Origin: Streptomyces lunaelactis
GTDB lineage: Bacteria; Actinomycetota; Actinomycetes; Streptomycetales; Streptomycetaceae
Reading direction: 5' to 3'
Assembly (NCBI RefSeq): GCF_003054555.1
Contig: NZ_CP026304.1
Span: 434,001 to 498,000 of the forward strand
Length of the DNA: 64,000 bases
Both the position numbers and the translations under genes were made by a program. Below are positions 28,517-37,326 of this stretch, in pieces. Each line of letters opens with the position of its first letter. The first letter of the stretch is position 1. The notes under the pieces are model-generated. The model made no database searches and had not been told where the DNA came from. It saw only the letters and a list, made by a program, of their open reading frames with translations.

Positions 28517-29159
28517 CTCAAGCTTCGCCCTGTTGGCCGCGCGGGCCGGGGACGCCGCCGCTGATCACGGGCCGGGTCTTCTCGGTACCGTCGCTCCCCC
28601 ACCAGCGCTCTGCCACGGAGCCGATGACCGCACCGACGCATGGGGCCGGGGCCGCCACGGTATGACGACGGGGAAGCACGTGTGCCCCTGCAGCAGCCAG
28701 TAGCGGAGCTTCAGCTCGGCCGTGGCCAACTTGCCGTCCAGCAGCAGGGGCGCCAACACGTTGCGCTCGCGGATAGAGAGGGCACCGGACCGGTCCGCGG
28801 ATGGGTAACTGGAACGGAGACCCGACCCGCCTGAACCGCGGTCCTCGCTGTGTACGGGACCGGCGGCGGGCCGCTCGCAGCGGCCGGGTCCACCGAGGCC
28901 GCCCACAGAGCAACGCTCAGACCACCCTGCCGGGCCCCTTGGCGAATCGACTGCCGCACCACACCGGCACGGACCCCGCGCGGCCACCCCTGTGAGGCGC
29001 ACCTACTCGGCCAGCCCGTCGGACTGTCCGACCACCGGTGCTCGAGTGGTCCGTCCGGGCTCTGCGTGTCCGGGTGCGGCGACAGTGGGCCGGTCGCGAG
29101 GGGGCGTGGGACGGGCTTGGTCAGCGTCAGGTGGGAACGTTGCCGGATATGATCGGTTG
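28517..29159. other. Non-coding or eroded stretch
   Basis: No gene is supported here. One minus-strand frame (about 28690-28790) reads ALSIRERNVLAPLLLDGK, which looks protein-like for about 45 residues, but its start, end and flanks are arginine/proline-rich. It may be a scar of a lost gene next to the oxidase fragment. Confidence 0.4.
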
Positions 29160-29726
29160 GTGAACGCCGCCGTCATACTGCAGGCGGGCGCGACGCCGTC
29201 CGCTCCCGCTCTGGTCCTTCGACCCTGGTGCGTGGTGGACGTTGCCGCACTGGTTGAGGTGTCCGCGGATCCCGCTTTGCGCCAATGGACAAGCTCTCCC
29301 GTGGAGAACGATGCTGACGGGGCGCGGTGGGTGCAGGCCCAGCAGCGGGGTTGGGCGGCAGGAGACAGGTTCGGCTTCGCAGTCCTTGAAGCACAACCCG
29401 AGTCAACTCACGGGCAGTTGGTCGGCAACGTGGTCCTCAAGGAAATCACGTCCGGCAAACCGTCAGCCGAGGTGGGCTACTGGACCGCGGCGCACGCTCG
29501 CGGGCGGGGTGTGGCCCCCCGCGCTCTGGAGGTTCTCACCGGCTGGGCCTTCGACACCTTCGCGGCCGACGGGCTGGAACGTCTCGAACTCCTTCATCAG
29601 GAGGACAACCTGGCATCGTGCCGCGTTGCGCAGAAGAGCGGCTACGACTTCGACAGAGTCCTGCCCGCAGCACCGCCCTCCTTCCCTCTCGATGGCCATC
29701 TGCACATACGACGCACGGATGCCTGA
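29160..29726 (+). CDS. GNAT-family N-acetyltransferase (RimJ/RimL type)
   Basis: A 188-residue acetyltransferase. The fold begins LVLRPWCVVDVAALVEVSAD. Motif A, which binds acetyl-CoA, is GYWTAAHARGRGVAPRALEVL (in part ARGRGVA, about 110), and the RimJ-type C-terminal block is RLELLHQEDNLASCRVAQK followed by GYDFD. Substrates of this group are N-terminal amines or antibiotics; none can be assigned. A TATGAT -10 box lies at 29148-29153, so transcription would begin at or next to the GTG, which suggests a leaderless mRNA. No Shine-Dalgarno is visible. Confidence 0.83.
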   Translation: MNAAVILQAGATPSAPALVLRPWCVVDVAALVEVSADPALRQWTSSPVENDADGARWVQAQQRGWAAGDRFGFAVLEAQPESTHGQLVGNVVLKEITSGKPSAEVGYWTAAHARGRGVAPRALEVLTGWAFDTFAADGLERLELLHQEDNLASCRVAQKSGYDFDRVLPAAPPSFPLDGHLHIRRTDA

Positions 29727-29847
29727 GAACAGCGCGAAAGCCGGTGCCTCCCGCCGTGCGAGAGACCTCACCGATCTTTCATCCCGAGGGCTGCGGGCGA
29801 GCGAAAAACGGTCGCAGAGGCCGGCCCGGTTCTGCAGACTCTGGGTT

Positions 29848-30663
29848 GTGGATCGCTTGGTGGAGATCGCGAATCGACTGACCGACGTCAGCGGAGTTGT
29901 CGGGGTGTGCCTGGGAGGCAGCCGGGCGAGGGGAACGCACCGTCCGGACTCCGACTTTGACCTGGGCCTGTACTACCGGCCGCCGTTGGATACCGCCACC
30001 CTGCGTCTGCTCGCGGCCGAGCTGACCGGCGGATCAGTTGAGGTAACTGAGCCGGGCGGGTGGGGAACGTGGGTGGACGGCGGCGCCTGGCTGACCGTCG
30101 ACGGCCACCGCGTGGACTGGATCTACCGCGACCTGGACCGGGTACACCGCATCTGGCAGGAGTGCCAGGCGGGGCATTACGAGGTGGGAACCCAGGCCGG
30201 CCACCCACTGGGGGTGTACTCCCACGCCTATGTCGGCGAGGTAGCCCTTGCGCGCATCCTCGCCGACCCCAGCGGTGAGCTGCGGGGCTTGCAGCAGGAA
30301 ACTCACAGCTATCCGAAGCCGCTGCGCGAAGCGCTCATCGCCCATGCACAATGGGAGGTCCCGTTCACCTTGTCCATTGCCCGCAAGGGCATGGCCGACG
30401 GTGACGCCTTCTATATCGCCGGCAGCCTCTTCCGTGCGGTTGGGCTTCTCGTGCAGGCCCTCCACGCTCACGCCGGGAGCTGGGTGCTGAACGAAAAAGG
30501 GGCAGTCCAGGCCGCTGGAGAACTTCCGGCCGCTCCCCTGGATTTCGCCGCGCGGGCCCACGGGCTGTTTTCCGTGCCAGGCACTGCCCCGGACGCACTC
30601 GCGGCTGCGCTTGATGCCGCCGACGGGCTGGCCGCCGAGGTATGCGGACAGCTGGCGTCCTGA
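29848..30663 (+). CDS. Nucleotidyltransferase-domain protein (aminoglycoside-adenylyl-like fold)
   Basis: A 271-residue protein with a minimal nucleotidyltransferase domain at the N-terminus: GVCLGGSRARGTHRPDSDFDLGL (GS followed by D-x-D at about residues 22-40), and a third acidic site in GHRVDWIYRDLD (about 92). The C-terminal half is helical (PLREALIAHAQWEVPFTLSIA, RAVGLLVQALHAHAG), like substrate-binding domains of nucleotidyltransferase-type resistance enzymes. It probably transfers AMP to a small molecule or acts as an antitoxin-like transferase; the target is unknown. The GTG start has only a weak ribosome site. Confidence 0.8.
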   Translation: MDRLVEIANRLTDVSGVVGVCLGGSRARGTHRPDSDFDLGLYYRPPLDTATLRLLAAELTGGSVEVTEPGGWGTWVDGGAWLTVDGHRVDWIYRDLDRVHRIWQECQAGHYEVGTQAGHPLGVYSHAYVGEVALARILADPSGELRGLQQETHSYPKPLREALIAHAQWEVPFTLSIARKGMADGDAFYIAGSLFRAVGLLVQALHAHAGSWVLNEKGAVQAAGELPAAPLDFAARAHGLFSVPGTAPDALAAALDAADGLAAEVCGQLAS

Positions 30664-30744
30664 CGGGAACCAGGGTGCAGCCGTGCCGCTCTGGCTCGTT
30701 TCGGGCACCGCCGGCTTTGTCAGAAGAAGCAGCAGCGTTTGTCG

Positions 30745-30830
30745 GCTGGTGTCGGGCCGGCAGCGCTTGCAGGCCCGGAATCCGGCCTGCTGAGTGGCGG
30801 CGGCGCTCGGGTGGAAGGTCATGTTCTCCA
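30745..30830 (-). pseudogene. Ada-type zinc-domain fragment
   Basis: About 28 residues read ENMTFHPSAAATQQAGFRAC followed by KRCRPDTS, the signature of the N-terminal methyl-phosphotriester zinc domain of Ada/AlkA-type DNA repair proteins. Nothing else of such a gene is present in any frame. Confidence 0.6.
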
Positions 30831-30943
30831 TGGGAGCCGCGGGTGGCATCGGCATCGGGTGCTCCGACGGACACGGGCGGTTCCGGCCGTCCGTTGGGCA
30901 CGATGTAGCTCGAATTGTGGAACCCGAGATCGCGCCGCGTCCC

Positions 30944-31279
30944 CTACCGCGTGGACGGGGAGACCACGACCACGGGGCGCCCTTGGTACACCCGCCTGCT
31001 GAGCTGCTTCTCCAGGCCCCGGCCCAGCATGTTGAGGGGCCACCGGAAGCGCACGTCGAACTGCTGCTGATGGATGTGGTGGATGACGCAGATGTCGGCT
31101 GTCCACCGCGGGGTGAACAGGGGCGAGAAGAAGGGGATGCCGTTCTGGAAGTCGATCACCGCGTCGTACGCGTGCCGGTGACGCATCAGATGGCGTGCCG
31201 CAGCCGGCATCCCGGCCGGCTCGCCGTGCGGGAGACGGAAGCCGGACCTGCCGGAGCGGGCCGACGTCAGGTACGCCAT
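30944..31279 (-). pseudogene. Glycosyltransferase fragment
   Basis: A 111-codon frame reads RHRHAYDAVIDFQNGIPFFS, TPRWTADICVIHHIHQQQFD and RRVYQGRPVVVVSPSTR, the acceptor-side part of a family 1/4-type glycosyltransferase. The C-terminal nucleotide-sugar domain (E-x7-E) is missing, and the N-terminus is degraded. It is a truncated relic. Confidence 0.65.
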
Positions 31280-31797
31280 CAGGACTCGCCTCCGTCAGGC
31301 CTGTGCTCGGACCCGCACCTGGAACGTCGGGGCCACACGTACCGATTCGCTGGACAGCCGCCCCCGCCGTCGGCGTCACCTGTGCGACGACCGCGGGTGG
31401 TGCGGGAGGAGGCCGCGCGAGCGCGCCGGCGCCTCGGGGCTCCACCCGGCCGGCGCGCGGCTGCACGGCGCACGCCGGCGGAGAACGCGAGCCCGTCCGA
31501 GGCACGCCGAGCGGGATGAGCACCTCGGCGGCCCGCGGCTCCGCGGCCTGCGGCCTGCCGCACAGGGCAGGGACGCCCGGGACCGGCAAGGGGTCAGTCG
31601 GTTGCCCGCCGCAGCGGGTGGGGGACGGAAGGTGTCCGAGACCGGCTCACCTGAACGGAGATCATCGTCATCCTCTTCCGGAGATTGCTCGCGCTCTCCA
31701 ACGCATCCGGTTTACAATGTATACATACACCTTCATCCGATTCCTCCCTTCAGTCAAGAGGAGACGGGGGCGGCCCGCTCCAGTCTGGAGAACGGAC
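31280..31797. other. Stretch without a supported gene; contains the TetR operator
   Basis: Frames here are rich in arginine, proline and alanine on both strands and have no recognisable domain. The only clear signal is the AT-rich palindrome at 31717-31726. Confidence 0.4.
31717..31726. promoter_or_regulatory. ATGTATACAT palindrome upstream of the TetR gene
   Basis: A perfect ten-base palindrome in a small AT-rich island (TTTACAATGTATACATACACC minus its last base), 72 bases upstream of the TetR ATG. TACAAT (31713-31718) overlaps it and could be a -10 box, so binding would block transcription. Confidence 0.55.
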
Positions 31798-32532
31798 ATG
31801 GCGAAGAACCACAAGGACGCCGAGCAGGGACGGAGCGCGAGCGTGCGCCGCATCCGGCACCAGGGCCGCAACGGTCGGCTCAGCCGGGAACGCGTGCTGG
31901 CCACCGCCCTCGAACTGGTCGACCGCGAGGGCCTCTCGGCGATGAGCATGCGCAGGGTGGGGGCCGAGCTCGGCGTCGAGGCGATGACCCTCTACCGGTA
32001 CGCGTCGAGCAAGGACGCGATGCTGGACGGCCTGGTCGAAGCCCTCTATCTGGAACTGGACGTAGCGCTGGCAGCCGACCCGCTCGGCGCGGAACCCGAC
32101 TGGCGGGCCGAACTGCACCGGGTCGCCCGGGCGACCCACCAGGTGGCCATGGCGCACCCGCATGTGGTTCCCCTGCTGGCGACCCGCATGCTGGCCGTAC
32201 CTCTGGCCCGCCGGCCACTCGCGGTACTCAAGGACCACGAGCGCGTACTTGTCCTCCTCGAACAGGCGGGACTGGACGAGAGCACCGCTTCCATGGTCTG
32301 CCGGGCGATCACTGCCTGGATTCTCGGCTACGCGTTCGTGGAGTTGCAGGCCATGGTCGACAACTCCGAGGAGACCGAGCCCGCGTTCCGGCTCGGCCTG
32401 CACCGCATGCCCGTCCAGGAACTTCCCCGGCTGCGGAAGACCGCCCCGGCCATCGCCGAACACGGCGGCCCGGAGGGGCTGGCGGCCGGCCTGGACGCAC
32501 TCCTCGACCGCTTCGCACCGAACGCCCGCTGA
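31798..32532 (+). CDS. TetR-family transcriptional regulator
   Basis: A 244-residue TetR repressor. Residues about 25-75 form the helix-turn-helix (LSRERVLATALELVDREGLS, then MRRVGAELGVEAMTLYRY with KDAML). The C-terminal domain (about 95-235) resembles the TetR_C_1 tetracycline-repressor type (ELHRVARATHQVAMAHPHVV, CRAITAWILGYAFVELQ). The ATG follows CTGGAGAA. An ATGTATACAT palindrome in the leader suggests autoregulation. No adjacent transporter or enzyme reveals the ligand; the neighbour upstream is a gene relic. Confidence 0.87.
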   Translation: MAKNHKDAEQGRSASVRRIRHQGRNGRLSRERVLATALELVDREGLSAMSMRRVGAELGVEAMTLYRYASSKDAMLDGLVEALYLELDVALAADPLGAEPDWRAELHRVARATHQVAMAHPHVVPLLATRMLAVPLARRPLAVLKDHERVLVLLEQAGLDESTASMVCRAITAWILGYAFVELQAMVDNSEETEPAFRLGLHRMPVQELPRLRKTAPAIAEHGGPEGLAAGLDALLDRFAPNAR

Positions 32533-32743
32533 TCCAGCCTGCGGTTCCGGCCCCGAAGGTGCGAACCGGGGTCAGCGGCCGCCCCGCCGTACGGGCGACA
32601 TGACAGCGGGCTCGTTGCGCTGAGGTTGACCGGACGGCTGCGAACGTCCGCGCACAGAGGCGCACGGACCCTTGCTCCAAGGTCGCACCGGCGATCGACA
32701 GGTCACCTACAGCTCGCCGACAGCCCCACCCAGCCGACCATGC

Positions 32744-32770
32744 GTTCAGGTTCGTTCAGCCTCTGTTCAG
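32744..32770 (+). promoter_or_regulatory. Three GTTCAG direct repeats upstream of the PepSY gene
   Basis: GTTCAG occurs at 32744-32749, 32754-32759 and 32765-32770, with start-to-start distances of 10 and 11 bases. Such 11-base direct repeats are typical of OmpR/PhoP-type response regulator sites. They lie 80-110 bases upstream of the PepSY ATG. Confidence 0.5.
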
Positions 32771-32851
32771 CGGACGTGTCGCACGATGAAGCCGCAGGAC
32801 CGGCCGCGCGCAGCGTACGGCGCACGGGGGTCTTCGGCGAGAGGATTCGGC

Positions 32852-33178
32852 ATGAAGCGCAGAGGCAAGTGGATCGTCGGGGCCGCGCTCTCGGTCGCCC
32901 TTGTCGGTGGTGGCACCGGAATCGCCGTAGCCACGAGCGGCGGGGACGACAGCGAGAGGCCCATCACGGGACCCGCGCTCGAGAAGGCGAGCGCCGCCGC
33001 CCTCGCACACACGGGCGGCGGCAAGGTCACCGAGACCGAGGCCGGCGACGAGGACGGCTACTACGAGGTTGAGGTCACCCTCGACAACCACAAGCAGGCC
33101 GACGTACACCTCGACAAGGACTTCAAGGTCATCGGCAGCAAGGCGGACAGCGGAGACAAGCCCAACGGCAAGGACTGA
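32852..33178 (+). CDS. Secreted or anchored PepSY-domain protein
   Basis: A 108-residue protein. The N-terminus is a signal or anchor (MKRRGKWIVGAALSVALVGG). The mature part is one PepSY domain: ITGPALEKASAAALAHTGGGK, VTETEAGDEDGYYEVEVTLD, then DVHLDKDFKVIG. PepSY domains are thought to bind or inhibit peptidases in the cell envelope. The ATG is preceded by GAGAGG. Most such genes in Streptomyces sit beside a two-component system; here none is adjacent, but three direct repeats upstream suggest control by one elsewhere. Confidence 0.83.
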   Translation: MKRRGKWIVGAALSVALVGGGTGIAVATSGGDDSERPITGPALEKASAAALAHTGGGKVTETEAGDEDGYYEVEVTLDNHKQADVHLDKDFKVIGSKADSGDKPNGKD

Positions 33179-33379
33179 CGTCGGCGGGACCAGCTCAGTC
33201 GGTCCGCACCGCGGCCACCGCCTCCGCATACGCGCCGCCCTCGCCCGCCCCCGCGCGGGCCGCGTCGACCCTGCGTGCTGGGCCGAGCAGGTTACGGCCC
33301 ATGGCCCAGCGCCCGACGCGGCCCGGGGGCGAGCTCGCGTCGCCCTCGCCCTCGTGCCAGGTCGGCGTTGGTGGTCGAC

Positions 33380-34184
33380 CCCCGACTGTGCGCCGATCAC
33401 CGAACCCGCGGACGTGCCGGCCCAGCGGCGCAGTGCGACGGTGGCGTTCGGCGTCGTCCGGACGCAAGCCGGTGATGGAGACGTGGTGATTGGCACCGGG
33501 CACGTTGAAGACGCAGGAGTCGTGGGTGCCGTTGCCCAGGCGGAAGGGTTGTGCGACCGCCACGTCGTTCTCGCCGTCGACGAACATCAGCGAGCTGCCG
33601 CGGTGGCGTACCCAGCGGTCGATGTCCGCCATCGCAGCGGCCAGGAAACGCAGAGGGATGTCCCGCGGCACGTAGGAGCGGATCTCCTGAATGCCCGGAT
33701 AGCGCAGCAATCCGTCAAGGTACGGGGTGACGAACTGTGCGTACCCGAGTTGGGTTCCCAGTTGGTAGAAGTACGGCGTGAAGGCTTCGAGGGTCTGGTC
33801 GGTGTAGACGGGAAGCCGGGTCACCTTGGCGACCCATGCGTAGAGCACGTCGTCAGTCGCCGCGGCCGTGGGTATGGATGCGCAGCCGCCCGTCGGCTGA
33901 TGCATCCAGAACATCATCGGCAGCCGCAGCACGGCGAGCTCGAAGGCGCGGTCCACGCTGCCGATGGTCCGGAAGGTGTTTCTCTCGCCCTCGGCCCACC
34001 GGCCGTACCGTTCCGTCATCGCCTCGCGCCGAATCAGTGCCTCACGCTGAAGGGACTTGACTGCGGCGCGGCACTCGGCGGTACCGATCTGCTCGAGGCG
34101 GGCGTCGTATGCGCTGTCGTCCCGGTCGTCCGTGTTGTTGGGGGCGGAGTATGCGACCGTACCGGCCACGTCTGGGGACGAACC
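33380..34184 (-). pseudogene. Truncated, frameshifted S37-type (PS-10) tripeptidyl aminopeptidase
   Basis: The readable part starts SSPDVAGTVAYSAPNN at about 34184 and continues with ECRAAVKSLQREALIRREAM, AFTPYFYQLGTQLGY, YVPRDIPLRFLAAAMADIDR, SLMFVDGENDVAVAQPFRLG and VFNVPGANHHVSITGL. These match the C-terminal half of Streptomyces S37 secreted aminopeptidases and include the aspartate and histidine of the triad. The N-terminal half with signal peptide and the serine nucleophile is absent. Near 33445 the sense shifts to another frame (ATVALRRWAGTSAG). It is inactive. Confidence 0.75.
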
Positions 34185-34330
34185 CCTGATCGCGGATGTC
34201 CGTCAAAGCGGATCAAGCCCAGTCAGCGGATGGACGTCCGGGGCGGGACCCGGGGCTCGCTGACGGGATTTGGTCCGCAGTTCACCGACCGGTCGCTCGT
34301 GACGATCGGTCGACCCTTAGATTTCGGGGC

Positions 34331-34603
34331 GTGGACATACCCGTCGCGCTCCGCTGGGCACTCCTCGCCCTGGCCGTGCTCCAGCTCTTCTCCGTCATCT
34401 CCGCCCTGCGCCGGATGCGCCGGCCCGAACCGGAACCGCGCGCCGAAGCCCGGCTGGACCTATTCGACGCCCTCAGCGGCATGGTGGTCCTTGCCGGCTT
34501 CGGGCTCGGCAACATGAATGCTGCCCTCTGCGGCCTGGCCCTTACGGGCTTGGTCCTCGCGCTGAAGGCGATCCGGTCACTCCGTACCCGTCGTCGGGCC
34601 TGA
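34331..34603 (+). CDS. Small membrane protein, unknown function
   Basis: A 90-residue protein with two or three hydrophobic segments (VALRWALLALAVLQLFSVIS, LSGMVVLAGFGLGNMNAALC, ALTGLVLALKAI) separated by a short basic/acidic loop with RRMRRPEPEPRAEARLD. The C-terminus is basic (RSLRTRRRA). The GTG start is inferred from a GGGGC stretch just upstream and from where the hydrophobic pattern begins. No domain is recognised. Confidence 0.6.
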   Translation: MDIPVALRWALLALAVLQLFSVISALRRMRRPEPEPRAEARLDLFDALSGMVVLAGFGLGNMNAALCGLALTGLVLALKAIRSLRTRRRA

Positions 34604-34668
34604 CCCTCAGCGGCCGCGTGCGCAACTGCTGGACGCATACCGGGACCGGACCGAGTGCGGATTGCGGG

Positions 34669-35205
34669 TCAGTTGCCCTTGTCCGTCAGATGGTTGAGGG
34701 GGCCGTCGGTCAAGGTGGCCCGTTGGTCTGTCACGACCGGAAGCCGCCGACGTGCCTCGGGTTCTAGCAGCCCCGTCTGGGCGAGGACCGAGGCTTGGTC
34801 CCAGTAGATGTGCTCGCTCGAGATCAGGGCTCCGTCGAAAGACACAATGGCGATGACTGCGATCCTGACGGGACGCCCGGTTGGCGCTACCGATGGAAGG
34901 ATCCAGGGCACGTGGATGTCGTGGGTGAAGGAGACAAGCATTTCGTCGACGATGCGGTCGTGTCCCATGGTGCGGGTCAGAGGCGTGATCGTGAAGTCCT
35001 GTGGGTTGCGGCCCACGAACCAGCGCCGGTAGAAGTCGCGAACTGCCGTACGGCCACGGGCACCCATCGCCGTGGGCACATGGAGCACCACAGGGGAGTC
35101 GGTCATCGTGGCCATCGTCGTATCGACATCGAGCGTGGCGAACTCGCTGCTGGTGTGGAGTTCCCAGACGCGCTCCAGCTCCGAAGGGTCAGCGGGGGTG
35201 TTCAT
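34669..35205 (-). CDS. SnoaL-like/NTF2-fold protein
   Basis: A 178-residue protein with a cone-shaped NTF2-like fold, judged by ELERVWELHTSSEFATLDVD, TVLDFYRRWF-like (AVRDFYRRWFVGR), DRIVDEMLVSFTHD and VRIAVIAIVSFDG. Such proteins act as small-ligand cyclases, isomerases or hydrolase-like enzymes. It overlaps the methyltransferase gene upstream (ATGA) and has a GGAGGAGG site inside that gene, so the two are translationally coupled. This may mean both act on one small molecule. The substrate is unknown. Confidence 0.75.
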   Translation of the reverse strand: MNTPADPSELERVWELHTSSEFATLDVDTTMATMTDSPVVLHVPTAMGARGRTAVRDFYRRWFVGRNPQDFTITPLTRTMGHDRIVDEMLVSFTHDIHVPWILPSVAPTGRPVRIAVIAIVSFDGALISSEHIYWDQASVLAQTGLLEPEARRRLPVVTDQRATLTDGPLNHLTDKGN

Positions 35206-36038
35206 GGTGAGGCCTCCTCCGGCTTCCAGCCCCAAGCAGTGATCATCCCCGGTGAGAGCGCGGCACAGTCGGGCGAGTCCAGATACCTGATCGCTGCGTC
35301 GACCGCCGCCTCGTCCGCCAGACGGGTGGCCACGATCGACTCCCTCGCGCGGTCCCATGTCCCTGCCCAGAAGCGGCTGATGGGGCTGCCCGGCAGCAGG
35401 GGAGGCACATGGATCTCCGCCGCCACGGACTCAAGACCCGCAGCCCGCAGCAGCTGCGGGTAATCCGGCACCCATGAGACGTCGGTCCCGATGGTGTCCT
35501 TCAGCCCCTGCCACATGGCCCGCATCACCTGCGTGTACGGGGTCGTGGGGGCCGTCGCGGTGGTCAGGTCGATCGCGTCACCGAGGACCAGCACACCGCC
35601 GGGGGCGACGAGGGTGCTCAGCTTGGTGACCATCCGCTGCCAGGAACGCAGGTGCATGAGGACGAACCGGGCGTGGACGAGCTGGAACTGACCGGGGCCG
35701 AAGTCCGGGGCGGTGATGTCCGCCTCCAGAGCGGTGAGCCCGGGCGTGGGGCGGGCGGTGAGGTAGCGTACGTCGCGGTCGACGGCGAGCACGGCGGCGA
35801 CGCCCCCCTGGCTCAGGAGGCGGCGGGCGACCGTGCCCGTTCCCGCGCCCAGGTCCAGGCAGTGCCATCCCGGGCCGGCGCCCAGCTTTGTCAGCCGCGT
35901 CAGGGTGGCGTCGTCGTAGGTGAGAGCTCCGAGATCGATACGGTCGTCCTCACCTGCCTGCTCCGGCCTGAACACCGCCTCGCCGTAGTGGCCGTCGCGA
36001 GGGGTGTAACCGCCTTCGCCTCCCCTTGACTTGCTCAT
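35202..36038 (-). CDS. Class I SAM-dependent methyltransferase
   Basis: A 278-residue methyltransferase. Motif I is WHCLDLGAGTGTVARRLL (about 55-70), the acidic end of beta-2 is VLAVDRDVRYL, motif II/III is FQLVHARFVLMHL, and the post-motif is LVAPGGVLVLGDAID. The C-terminal part has the helical lid seen in UbiE/small-molecule enzymes. The ATG at 36036-36038 with GGCAGGAAC upstream is preferred; the longer frame is arginine-rich. It is coupled to the downstream SnoaL-like gene. The methyl acceptor is unknown. Confidence 0.85.
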   Translation of the reverse strand: MSKSRGGEGGYTPRDGHYGEAVFRPEQAGEDDRIDLGALTYDDATLTRLTKLGAGPGWHCLDLGAGTGTVARRLLSQGGVAAVLAVDRDVRYLTARPTPGLTALEADITAPDFGPGQFQLVHARFVLMHLRSWQRMVTKLSTLVAPGGVLVLGDAIDLTTATAPTTPYTQVMRAMWQGLKDTIGTDVSWVPDYPQLLRAAGLESVAAEIHVPPLLPGSPISRFWAGTWDRARESIVATRLADEAAVDAAIRYLDSPDCAALSPGMITAWGWKPEEASP

Positions 36039-36434
36039 GTTCCTGCCGGGGCGGCAGCGAAGGTGGCGTTGAGCCCGTCGCCAATCCGCTGGTGGCCGGA
36101 CAGCGAACAAATCCAGGCGTCCTCGACGGCCGGTGCCATTGGCCGGCTCGAAAAGCGACAGTGGGTCCACGCTCGCCAGAAACCCCCTGCGGCGCTTGTC
36201 CGGTGCCTTTGCGCGGCGCTGTCCTCGGCGTCGCGACGGTTGATGAGCATCATCGCCCGCTCAGAGGGCATCTGGACCACCGGGCCGTCGAACAGCTTCA
36301 TGGCAGGGACCTCTTCACCGACCGCGGGCAGCATCGAGCGGCTCGCTTCCCGGGCCGTCGCGCCACCGATCCTCCACCGGGCGGCGCCCGCACGGCCGAG
36401 GCGCGCCGTGCATGGGGCCAACCGGATGCGAGCA
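36039..36434. other. Intergenic stretch without a supported gene
   Basis: This region separates the methyltransferase start from the end of the MepB-like gene. All frames on both strands are arginine/alanine-rich and none matches a known domain. No clear hairpin was seen. Confidence 0.4.
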
Positions 36435-37046
36435 TCACATGTCTGACCGAGGGGGGCGCGCGGAACATATCGGGCCGCAGGCGTGATAGAGCGCGCGGGC
36501 GCGGGCAATGTCGATGGGCCCGTCTTCAGGCAGCTGCAGGAAGTGGTTCAACTGCCACGTCTGTGTGGTGCGGGCTTGCCGGTTGGTGGTCGTCACCCAT
36601 GGCGGATAGACGCGGAAGCCCCGTTTGCCGCCAGAACCGTTCGTCGACACAATGCCCCGTTCGCAGAGCACGTCCCGCGGAAACACGAACTGACCGAACC
36701 GTTGGCCCTCACGCGTGCTGATGACGAACAGATCAACGGGATCTTCAGCGTCGAAGGGCTCGATCGGCCCGGCCGTAGATCTCTTCCACACCGTGACGAA
36801 CTGACCAACCTTCGTGGGGGTTGTCCTGGCCACGCGGAACCTGACCGAGAGGCCATCCAGCGTGAACGCGTATGCCCCGTACTCGGCGCTCTCCGCTTCA
36901 GGCGCCGGACGTGAGGCCGTGAACCCACTCAGGTCGTACACCAGCGACTTCGCCACCAACAGGTCACTGGGGATCCCGCCCTCGCGAGGCCAAAACCCAG
37001 GATCCCGGGCGTCGAGCTCCGAAGGGGCTTCACGTTCCATTGCCAT
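36435..37046 (-). CDS. MepB-family protein
   Basis: A 203-residue MepB-like protein. Conserved blocks are AEYGAYAFTLDGLSVRFRVA, KVGQFVTVWKRS, DLFVISTREGQRFGQFVFP and GKRGFRVYPPWV, ending TQTWQLNHFL. MepB was named from the Staphylococcus aureus mepRAB locus; its biochemical role is unknown. The ATG at 37044-37046 has AGGATG upstream; another ATG two codons later is possible. It is a single gene on the minus strand. There is no MATE pump next to it, unlike mepRAB. Confidence 0.82.
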   Translation of the reverse strand: MAMEREAPSELDARDPGFWPREGGIPSDLLVAKSLVYDLSGFTASRPAPEAESAEYGAYAFTLDGLSVRFRVARTTPTKVGQFVTVWKRSTAGPIEPFDAEDPVDLFVISTREGQRFGQFVFPRDVLCERGIVSTNGSGGKRGFRVYPPWVTTTNRQARTTQTWQLNHFLQLPEDGPIDIARARALYHACGPICSARPPRSDM

Positions 37047-37326
37047 GCGTGCATCCTGCCATCGCCAGCTCGAACACACGATTGCCTTCGGGCGGCCACG
37101 AGCCGCGCAAGGTGACGTGTCACCGTGGATGTCCGCAGCGCCGAGGTGATGACCTCGGCAGTGATCCGTGCGTCGATCTGCTTGTAGGCCGCGGCCTGCG
37201 GGGGCGATCGCCTGCGCCGCCCGGTTTGACTGCTCCCTCGATCGGAGGACCTGCACGGCGTTTCTCCCCGGAGCAGCGCAGGGCACCGATATCAAGATCC
37301 AGTCCCTGCTCTTGGATTGGAACCCC

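Noticed and set aside
28565-29002. 145-codon minus-strand frame with a protein-like centre
   Set aside because: Only about 45 residues look coding, and the rest is low complexity; listed only as an eroded stretch.
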